Positions 1 to 5,395 of a stretch of DNA of 8,296 nucleotides are shown here, one piece after another. Under the pieces are notes generated by a model that saw only the letters and a program-made list of their open reading frames with translations, was not told the origin of the DNA and made no database searches. The stretch spans positions 1 to 8,296 of the forward strand of contig JACMKW010000173.1 in the NCBI GenBank assembly GCA_014379885.1, given 5' to 3'. Position 1 is the first letter of the stretch; each line of letters opens with the position of its first letter. The position numbers and the translations under genes were made by a program. This DNA is from Rhizobacter sp. (GTDB lineage: Bacteria; Pseudomonadota; Gammaproteobacteria; Burkholderiales; Burkholderiaceae).

Positions 1-877
1 AATCTCGCTCGCCCAACGGGAAAGGACTGAGCTCAGCAGATGCCATCTGGCGCAGCAACAGGCCGAGGTCGTTTGCCAGGCCCTCGGCGCTCTGGTAGCG
101 GCGGTCGGGTTCTTTTTCAAGCAGCCGCAAGATGATGTCGGAGAATGTTTTCGACGTTCGGGGGCGCAGCTGGGCAGGCGCCATGGGCTGGCGCACAAGG
201 TGGTCGCGGATCAGCTCCAACGCATCGTGCCCCTTGAACGGTGGCTCGCCAGTGGCCACTTCGTAGAGCGTGGCGCCGAGCGCGTACAGGTCGGCACGTT
301 GGTCGACCGGGCGCCCGGTGCGGCCTGTCTGCTCCGGGGCGATGTAGGCCAGCGTGCCAGCGATCTCGCTCTGGTGGGTGAAGCCGGGCCGCTCTTCGGC
401 CACCACGTTGGCGATGTTGAAATCGATCAACAGCGGCTTGCGCTCATCACCCACCAGCAACACGTTGCTGGGGTTGATGTCCTTGTGCATCACGCCTTCG
501 CGGTGAACCGCCGCCACGATCTGCGCCAGCTCGAAAGCCAGGCGAATCGCCGCTGACGGGCTGAAGGGCGCCATCGCCAAGGCTTGGGCAAGCGTCACAT
601 TGCCGTAGTCGACTAGCGCAACCGAGTCGCTTGTGCGCATGCCGGCCACCAGCCTGGCCACGCCGCTCACCCCTGCAAGGCGTTCGAGCATTGCGACTTC
701 ATGCTGCAAGCGGCGCACGGCATCGCCGCCGTTGGCCTGTTTCCAGATCACGCTGCTGCCATCCGCGAGGTAACGCCGGGTCACACGCGTGCGCTCGTTC
801 TCGACCAGCACTTCATCGGCCGCAGGCACGGTAGCGCCAGCGGCGTTTGCAGGCGATGTGGCAAAGGGCAGCGTCAT
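1..877 (-). CDS. Ser/Thr protein kinase domain, N-terminal part of a probable hybrid sensor kinase (truncated by window edge)
   Basis: The 292 residues visible form a Hanks-type protein kinase that transfers phosphate to Ser/Thr. Visible motifs are the ATP lysine in VIWKQ (K46), a helix-C glutamate (E60), the catalytic loop HKDINPSN (131-138, D133), the metal-binding DFN (152-154, in place of DFG), the APE motif (180-182) and DLYALG (196-201). The glycine-rich loop is not recognisable. AGTLAYIAPEQTGR, the LLEKEPDRRYQSAEGLANDL stretch and the final FPLGERD resemble the kinase module of trifunctional Ser/Thr kinase - AAA ATPase - GAF - histidine kinase proteins, where an ATPase follows directly. 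That is recalled family knowledge; only the kinase is in the window. No stop occurs before base 1, so the gene continues to the left. The ATG at 877-875 is preceded by GAGAG at an 8-nt spacing. No signal peptide or membrane segment is seen, so it is probably cytoplasmic. It lies 64 bp downstream of the Fe-ADH gene on the same strand. Confidence 0.9.
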   Translation of the reverse strand, partial: MTLPFATSPANAAGATVPAADEVLVENERTRVTRRYLADGSSVIWKQANGGDAVRRLQHEVAMLERLAGVSGVARLVAGMRTSDSVALVDYGNVTLAQALAMAPFSPSAAIRLAFELAQIVAAVHREGVMHKDINPSNVLLVGDERKPLLIDFNIANVVAEERPGFTHQSEIAGTLAYIAPEQTGRTGRPVDQRADLYALGATLYEVATGEPPFKGHDALELIRDHLVRQPMAPAQLRPRTSKTFSDIILRLLEKEPDRRYQSAEGLANDLGLLLRQMASAELSPFPLGERD

Positions 878-903
878 GGGGTTGGCTCTCGTCAGGGTTT
901 TCG

Positions 904-922
904 GCAGACCTTGCGCAGACCT
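904..922. repeat. 8-bp direct repeat, 11-bp period, upstream of the kinase gene
   Basis: GCAGACCT occurs at 904-911 and again at 915-922, starting exactly 11 bp apart (about one helical turn). On the minus strand it reads AGGTCTGC-GCA-AGGTCTGC and ends 27 bp upstream of the kinase ATG. Repeats with this geometry can be tandem regulator sites. No matching -10/-35 pair was found in the 878-941 gap, so a regulatory role is only inferred. Confidence 0.3.
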
Positions 923-941
923 GAGAACAGCCCCAGGCCGC

Positions 942-2090
942 TTACATCGAAGCGCTCAATATCTCGCGGTATTCGTGCTCGGTTGCCACGCGGGGGTTGG
1001 TCTTGTGGCAGTGGTCTTTCATCGCACCTTCGATGATGCGGTCGAACAGGTCAACCCCTACGCCCATGGCAGCCAAGCCGGACGGCAGCCCGAGGCGGCG
1101 GTTCAGCTCGCGCAGCGCCTCGGCGAGTTCGGTGCCTTTCGAATCGCATGAGCCGATGCCGATGGCATGCGCCATGCGCTGCAGGCGCTGCTCTTTCTGG
1201 ATGGATTCAGCGCCCGCATTGAACTTCACCACTTCCGGCAGGAAGACCGCATTCAAGGTGCCATGGTGAAGCCGCGGGTTGGCGCCGCCCAGGCTGTGGC
1301 TGAGCGAGTGAACCGCGCCCAGCCCTTTTTGGAAGGCCATGGCGCCTTGCATGCTGGCGCTCATCATGTTCCAGCGCGCTTCGCGGTCTGCGCCGTTCTC
1401 GGTGGCCCGCACGATGTGTTTCCAGCCGCGCTCCAGGCCGTCGAGCGCAATGCCGTCAGCCGGCGGGTTGACGGCGGGCGCCATGAAGGTTTCCATGCAG
1501 TGGGCGATGGCGTCCATGCCGGTTGCGGCCGTCAGCAGCGGGGGCAAGCCGAGCGTGAGATCGGGGTCGCAGATGGCCGCCTTGGGCATCAGGTGCCAGC
1601 TGTGAAAGCCGAGCTTGCGGCCGTCGTCGACGATCACGATCGCGCCGCGCGCCACTTCGCTGCCGGTGCCGGCGGTGGTGGGCACGGCGATCAGCGGCGC
1701 CACGGCCTCGGTGATCTTCGTGCTGCCGCCTTCGATGGTGGCGTAAGTTTTCATCGGGCCGGGGTGAGTGGCAGCGATGGCCACGCCCTTGGCCAGGTCG
1801 ATGCTCGAGCCGCCACCCACGGCGATGAGGCCGTCACAGCCGTTGGCCTTGTAGACCTCGACGGCCGCGCGTACGGCGGCTTCGGTCGGGTTGAAGGGTG
1901 TCTGGTCGAACACGGCGTGTGGCAGCTTGCCCAGCGCAGCCAACGCCTTGTCGAACACGCCTGCGGCGCGCACACCGGCGTCGGTCACCACCAGCGGCTT
2001 GCGCATGCCGATGCGTTCGCACTCTTGCGGCAGCAATGCAATGGTTCCGAAATCGATCTGGATCTGGGTGAGGTAGTTGATGAATGCCAT
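942..2090 (-). CDS. iron-containing (group III) alcohol dehydrogenase
   Basis: A complete 382-aa protein, the usual length for the Fe-ADH family, which oxidises alcohols or reduces aldehydes with NAD(P). The nucleotide-binding GGGSSID is at 92-98, followed by PTTAGTGSE at 137-145. By alignment to FucO from memory, the metal ligands are D193 and H197 (in MDAIAHCMETF), H261 (in GAVHSLSHSLGG) and H276 (in HHG). The conserved C-terminal NPR is at 365-367. There is no signal peptide, so it is cytoplasmic. The ATG at 2090-2088 has only a weak upstream purine stretch; the stop is TAA at 944-942. The substrate cannot be read from sequence: family members include butanol, 1,3-propanediol, lactaldehyde, 4-hydroxybutyrate and maleylacetate enzymes. 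It is followed on the same strand by the kinase gene after 64 bp with no clear terminator, so co-transcription is possible. It is divergent from the hydrolase gene. Confidence 0.93.
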   Translation of the reverse strand: MAFINYLTQIQIDFGTIALLPQECERIGMRKPLVVTDAGVRAAGVFDKALAALGKLPHAVFDQTPFNPTEAAVRAAVEVYKANGCDGLIAVGGGSSIDLAKGVAIAATHPGPMKTYATIEGGSTKITEAVAPLIAVPTTAGTGSEVARGAIVIVDDGRKLGFHSWHLMPKAAICDPDLTLGLPPLLTAATGMDAIAHCMETFMAPAVNPPADGIALDGLERGWKHIVRATENGADREARWNMMSASMQGAMAFQKGLGAVHSLSHSLGGANPRLHHGTLNAVFLPEVVKFNAGAESIQKEQRLQRMAHAIGIGSCDSKGTELAEALRELNRRLGLPSGLAAMGVGVDLFDRIIEGAMKDHCHKTNPRVATEHEYREILSASM

Positions 2091-2183
2091 GGTGCAAAAG
2101 CTCTGTGGATCAGTCGCTCAGTATGCTCTGGCACACTGCCACGCTCCATCGGTACATCCCTTCGGTCTCTCTTGAGCTCGCCT
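2091..2183. promoter_or_regulatory. divergent intergenic region with a small palindrome
   Basis: This is the only space between the divergent Fe-ADH and hydrolase genes, so promoters for both should lie here. A perfect inverted repeat TGGCA-CAC-TGCCA at 2129-2141 is a candidate operator. On the minus strand a weak -10-like CATACT (complement of 2120-2125) lies 17 bp from a poor -35-like TGGAGC (complement of 2143-2148). The palindrome sits inside that spacer, where a repressor could block ADH transcription. All elements are weak matches. Confidence 0.3.
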
Positions 2184-3122
2184 GTGAGTCGACACCTTCT
2201 GACACCCGCCATGCACAGCGTGCTCGACCGCATTCAACGTGCCGGTTTCCCGCCCTTGCACCGCATGCCGCTGCGCGAGGCGCGCCGTTCTTACACGCTG
2301 CGTTCGGAAGTGCTGGACCTGCCGCGTGTGCCGCTCGCGCGAGTCGAAGAGCTGCTGATCCCTGCCGCTGACGGCGCCGCTTTGCCCGCGCGCTTGTATG
2401 CGCCGAGCCTGGAGCGTTTGCCGGTGCTGCTTTATCTGCATGGCGGCGGCTTCACCATCGGCAACCTCGAAACCCACGACAGCCTGAGCCGCCAGTTGGC
2501 ACTGCGCAGTGGTGCCGCCGTGGTGGCGCTGAACTACCGCCTGGCGCCGGAGCACCGCTTCCCGACCGCGGTGAACGACAGCTGGGCAGCCATGACGTGG
2601 TTGAGCGAAAACGCCCACACACTCGGGCTCGATGGAACGCAACTCGCCGTGGGTGGAGACAGCGCCGGCGGCACGCTCAGTGCCGTGAGCGCGCTGCATG
2701 CGCGCGACATCGGCCTGCGCCTTGCACTACAACTGCTCATCACGCCCGGCACCGCCGCGCTCCAAGACACACCGTCGCACCAACGCTTTGCCAGCGGCTT
2801 CTTGCTCGAAGGCGAGGGCATTGATTGGTTCTTCGACCACTACATCGAACGTGCACAGCGCACTGACTGGCGCTTCGCCCCGCTCCATGCCGACGACGCT
2901 GAAGGTGTGGCGCAGGCCTGCGTGATCCTGGCCGAGTGCGACCCGCTGGTCGACGAAGGTGTGGCCTATGCCGACAAGCTGCGCGCTGCGCACGTGCCGG
3001 TGGAGCTGGAGCTGTACCGAGGCGTCACGCACGATTTCATCAAGATGGCGCGCTCCTTGCCCGAGGCCGGCGCCGCCATGGACCTTGCCGCCACCGCACT
3101 GAAGAGAGCATTCAACCCATGA
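2184..3122 (+). CDS. alpha/beta hydrolase, hormone-sensitive-lipase type (carboxylesterase)
   Basis: A complete serine hydrolase of 312 aa from the GTG at 2184, or 303 aa from the ATG at 2211. Numbering from the GTG, the oxyanion-hole motif HGGGF is at 86-90, the nucleophile is S160 in GGDSAGG, and the catalytic acid D253 (ECDPLVDEG) and H283 (GVTHDF) complete the triad. This is the HSL / alpha-beta hydrolase 3 arrangement, which usually acts on short-acyl esters or lactones; the substrate is unknown. I prefer the GTG because it restores the LTPAM segment that homologues, from memory, carry before VLDRI, and because GAG lies 7 nt upstream, whereas the ATG has no visible Shine-Dalgarno. The ATG is nearly as likely. 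No signal peptide is seen, so it is cytoplasmic. The stop TGA overlaps the next ATG (ATGA at 3119-3122), implying translational coupling with the thioesterase-GNAT gene. Confidence 0.92.
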   Translation: MSRHLLTPAMHSVLDRIQRAGFPPLHRMPLREARRSYTLRSEVLDLPRVPLARVEELLIPAADGAALPARLYAPSLERLPVLLYLHGGGFTIGNLETHDSLSRQLALRSGAAVVALNYRLAPEHRFPTAVNDSWAAMTWLSENAHTLGLDGTQLAVGGDSAGGTLSAVSALHARDIGLRLALQLLITPGTAALQDTPSHQRFASGFLLEGEGIDWFFDHYIERAQRTDWRFAPLHADDAEGVAQACVILAECDPLVDEGVAYADKLRAAHVPVELELYRGVTHDFIKMARSLPEAGAAMDLAATALKRAFNP

Positions 3123-3982
3123 AGAGAAACGAGTTCCGGTTCGTCGAGCGCCTGCGCGTGCGCTGGGCCGAGGTCGACATGCAGAAGATCGTCTTCAACG
3201 GCCACTACCTCATGTATTTCGACACCGCGGTGGGTGGCTACTGGCGCGCGCTCGCCATGCCCTACACCGAGACCATGGTGTACCTGGGCGGTGACCTCTA
3301 TGTGCGCAAGGCCACGGTCGAGTACCTGGGCTCGGCGCGTTACGACGATGTGCTCGAGATCGGGGTACGCTGCGCGCGCATCGGCACCTCGTCACTGGTG
3401 TTCAACTGCGCCGTGTTCCGCAATGATCAACCGCTGATCACCGGTGAGCTGGTCTATGTGTTTGCCGACCCGGCTACGCAGAAATCGAAACCGGTGCCGC
3501 AAGAGCTGCGCGACCTGCTGCAAGGCTTCGAGGCCGGCAAACCCATGGTCGATGTGCGCGTGGGCCACTGGGACGAGCTCGGCCGAGACGCAGGGCTCAT
3601 TCGCACGGCAGTGTTCATTGAAGAGCAGGGCATCCCGATGCAGATGGAGTGGGACGAGGCCGACCCCGACCCGGCCTGCGTTCATGCCGTGGCCTACAAC
3701 CGCTTCGGCCAGCCGCTGGCGACAGGGCGCTTGCTGGAGCACGTGCCGGGTGTCGCCAAGATCGGCCGCATGGCGGTGAGCCAGGCCATGCGGGGTAGCG
3801 GGGTGGGGCGTTCGGTGCTCGACGCCTTGATGAAGACGGCGCGCGAACGTGGCTACCGCGAAGCGGTGCTGCATGCGCAGATCTCGGCGGCAGGGTTCTA
3901 CACGCGCGCCGGGTTCGTGTCGCGCGGTGTGATGTTCGAAGAGGTGGGCATTCCGCACATCGAGATGGTGCGGTCCCTGTGA
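3119..3982 (+). CDS. fusion: YbgC/FadM-type hotdog acyl-CoA thioesterase + GNAT N-acetyltransferase
   Basis: A 287-aa protein with two domains. Residues 1-140 form a 4-hydroxybenzoyl-CoA-thioesterase-like hotdog domain that hydrolyses acyl-CoA: VRWAEVDMQKIVFNGHYL (14-31) carries the catalytic-position D20 and the conserved NGHY. Residues 144-287 form a GNAT domain of the YjcF/ElaA type, with FIEEQGIP (166-173), the acetyl-CoA pyrophosphate loop RGSGVG (225-230), FYTRAGF (260-266) and FEEVGIPHIEM (273-283). The linker is almost absent. An in-frame ATG (M143, base 3545) stands exactly at the junction. Translation from the ATG at 3119 is supported by GAAGAGAG about 10 nt upstream and by the 4-bp overlap with the hydrolase. 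Context suggests ester or acyl-CoA catabolism or detoxification, but neither substrate nor acceptor can be read. No frame disruption is seen, so the fusion looks genuine. Confidence 0.9.
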   Translation: MKRNEFRFVERLRVRWAEVDMQKIVFNGHYLMYFDTAVGGYWRALAMPYTETMVYLGGDLYVRKATVEYLGSARYDDVLEIGVRCARIGTSSLVFNCAVFRNDQPLITGELVYVFADPATQKSKPVPQELRDLLQGFEAGKPMVDVRVGHWDELGRDAGLIRTAVFIEEQGIPMQMEWDEADPDPACVHAVAYNRFGQPLATGRLLEHVPGVAKIGRMAVSQAMRGSGVGRSVLDALMKTARERGYREAVLHAQISAAGFYTRAGFVSRGVMFEEVGIPHIEMVRSL

Positions 3983-4008
3983 GCCCCTCGTTTGCCGGGT
4001 ACGTCAAC

Positions 4009-4067
4009 CGATCCCCCACGGGGATCGAGCCCGGCTTGGGGCGGCCCGGCGCTCGGGCTCGTTCTTT
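4009..4067 (+). terminator. two-hairpin terminator between convergent operons
   Basis: Hairpin A is CGATCCCC (4009-4016), loop CAC, GGGGATCG (4020-4027), a perfect 8-bp stem. Hairpin B is CGAGCCCG (4026-4033) paired with CGGGCTCG (4054-4061), also a perfect 8 bp, with a 20-nt GC-rich loop, followed by TTCTTT (4062-4067). Hairpin B plus the T-run fits an intrinsic terminator for the plus-strand hydrolase/fusion operon. Hairpin A could stop minus-strand transcription from the NRDE gene, but it lacks a U-tract on that strand. The two stems share bases 4026-4027. Confidence 0.6.
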
Positions 4068-4069
4068 GC

Positions 4070-5032
4070 CTACGCGGCGCTGGCCGCCGGCCTTCTGCGG
4101 CGCGGCCCTTCCGGCTTGAGCAGGCTGCGCACGCGTGTCTTGCGGATGGGCGTGGCTTCCACTGCGCTTTCTTCGCTTTCAGTCACCGCTGCCTGGGTCA
4201 CAACTTCAGCAGGCGTGTCTTCGGCATAGCGCGGCGGCCAGTCTTTCAGCATTGAGCGGCGCAGCAGCGCCATGCCCCCGGTGGGGCTGAAGCTGCGCTC
4301 CAGCACGTGCGTGACGAGGCGCTTGTTCACGCGCTCCGTCACGATCAGCGTGCTGCAACGGGTGCCGTAGTTCGTGTCGGGCGTGCGGATGAACGCCGAG
4401 GACAAGGTCTTTTCCAGTTCGCGCGAGATGCCGGTGGAGGGCAAGTATTCATCGGGTGCGGGGGTGCGGTCGGCGAGGGCGTCAAATAGCCGGCTGGTCA
4501 GCGCGTCAAGCGACTCGCTGGTGTCGATGGCATCGCGCAGCTCTTCTTTCAGCACGGTGACCTTGGGCCAGGGGGTGTCGAGTGAGGCGTTCGACAGGCC
4601 ATAGAGGCCACGCTCCAGGCGCATCGGGTTGGCGTCGAGATTCGAGGCCCAGAAGCACTCGCCACGCTGGAAATCGGCCGCCACGAGGTTGAAGCCGTTG
4701 TGGCCCGAGAGGGCGGTGTGCATCCAGAAGCGGTCTGTCGTCAGGTCGCCCGCCAGCCAACGCGGCACGATCGCGCCGCGTGAGGGTGCGTTGGGATCTT
4801 TCTGACCCGGGTCGCGAACGTTGGTGATGAGCGCAAGCCGGCCTTGTGTGGTCAGGCCCAGCCAGGTGCCGCCGGCTTCGAGGTCGCGCCCGCCCAGGAT
4901 GTCGGGCAGGCCGGGGCCGGGTGACCACCAGCTCAGGCGGTTGGCGGGGCGCTTGAAGAACTCGTCGCGGTTGGTGGCAATGACCAACGGGAAGCGCCGC
5001 GACTGGTCGAGCGCAAGTGCTACGAGGCACAT
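4070..5032 (-). CDS. NRDE family protein (TANGO2 homologue) with charged C-terminal extension
   Basis: A 320-aa protein that starts MCLVALALD and carries the family-defining NRDE at residues 21-24 (ATNRDEFF). Further family segments are GGRDLEAGGTWLG (47-59), the TNVRDP region (70-75), PSRG (83-86) and a C-terminal core ending near WPPRYA (265-270). Cys2 would become N-terminal after Met removal, as in Ntn-type folds. The eukaryotic homologue TANGO2 (HRG-9 in worms) has been linked to heme mobilisation; the bacterial role is not settled. Residues from about 271 form an acidic then basic Ala/Arg-rich tail ending RRRRPAASAA, not expected in typical members of about 250-270 aa. The ATG at 5032-5030 has a good GAGGG 9 nt upstream. 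The start lies inside the DUF4936 gene (13-bp overlap), so translation is probably coupled. The stop TAG lies 2 bp from the terminator T-run. Confidence 0.9.
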   Translation of the reverse strand: MCLVALALDQSRRFPLVIATNRDEFFKRPANRLSWWSPGPGLPDILGGRDLEAGGTWLGLTTQGRLALITNVRDPGQKDPNAPSRGAIVPRWLAGDLTTDRFWMHTALSGHNGFNLVAADFQRGECFWASNLDANPMRLERGLYGLSNASLDTPWPKVTVLKEELRDAIDTSESLDALTSRLFDALADRTPAPDEYLPSTGISRELEKTLSSAFIRTPDTNYGTRCSTLIVTERVNKRLVTHVLERSFSPTGGMALLRRSMLKDWPPRYAEDTPAEVVTQAAVTESEESAVEATPIRKTRVRSLLKPEGPRRRRPAASAA

Positions 5033-5334
5033 ACGTCACTGCCCTCGGCAAAGATTTCGGTATGGCGCGGGCCGGCAATCAGCGAAGCCAACTTGGCATG
5101 CGCGGCGATCTCGATCTCACCTTGCAGTGATTCGGAGATGCCGTTTGGGCTCAGGGGCGCGGCGTAGGTTTCCATCCAGGTGTGCAGTCCATTCGCCGCT
5201 TCGGGGCGGCGCAGCAAGCGCGTCTGCAAACCTGGGTGCCGCGCCTGCAGCTCAGCCTGCAGGGCCAGCGCCGTGGCGTGCAAGACGCTGGCGTTTTCAA
5301 TCGTCGTTCGATAGTAGATGAACAACTCGCGCAC
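5020..5334 (-). CDS. DUF4936 family protein
   Basis: A small 104-aa protein beginning RELFIYYRTTIENA and containing LLRRPEAANGLHTWMETY (40-57). I recognise this as the betaproteobacterial DUF4936 pattern, an uncharacterised alpha/beta protein of about 100 aa. No catalytic motif, signal peptide or membrane segment is visible, so it is predicted cytoplasmic. The start is GTG at 5334-5332 with GCAGG about 6 nt upstream. No ATG is available near the conserved N-terminus, which supports GTG. It lies 60 bp downstream of ygfZ and overlaps the NRDE gene start by 13 bp, so it is probably the middle gene of a three-gene operon. Function is unknown; the neighbours suggest a role alongside Fe-S or heme maintenance, but this rests on context alone. 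Confidence 0.8.
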   Translation of the reverse strand: MRELFIYYRTTIENASVLHATALALQAELQARHPGLQTRLLRRPEAANGLHTWMETYAAPLSPNGISESLQGEIEIAAHAKLASLIAGPRHTEIFAEGSDVCAS

Positions 5335-5370
5335 GTTGTGCCTGCAAAAGGTGGGTGGCGTGAACTGTTG

Positions 5371-5395
5371 CCGCGGTTCGACCGGCGGTTTGTTT
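5371..5395 (+). terminator. weak terminator-like hairpin, antisense to the operon
   Basis: In the gap between the ygfZ stop and the DUF4936 start, CCGC-GGT (5371-5377) pairs with ACC-(bulged G)-GCGG (5381-5388) around a TCG loop and is followed by TTTGTTT (5389-5395) on the plus strand. No plus-strand gene ends here, so if functional it would stop antisense transcription. The stem is short and may be chance. Confidence 0.25.

Noticed and set aside
200..556. Plus-strand open frame opposite the kinase
   Set aside because: The opposite strand carries clear kinase motifs; the plus-strand translation has no recognisable feature.
2129..2143. Possible sigma-54 promoter (TGGCAC start)
   Set aside because: The -24-like TGGCAC is present, but the -12 TTGC element is missing at the required spacing on both strands.
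1167..2183. Long open plus-strand frame running into the hydrolase frame, as if the hydrolase had a large N-terminal extension
   Set aside because: It is exactly antisense to the well-supported Fe-ADH, has low-complexity Gly/Ala/His/Arg composition and no domain. It is a shadow of GC-rich codon bias.
3992..4255. Small plus-strand frame just after the fusion gene
   Set aside because: It crosses the terminator hairpins and lies opposite the NRDE C-terminus, with no ribosome site and no family resemblance.
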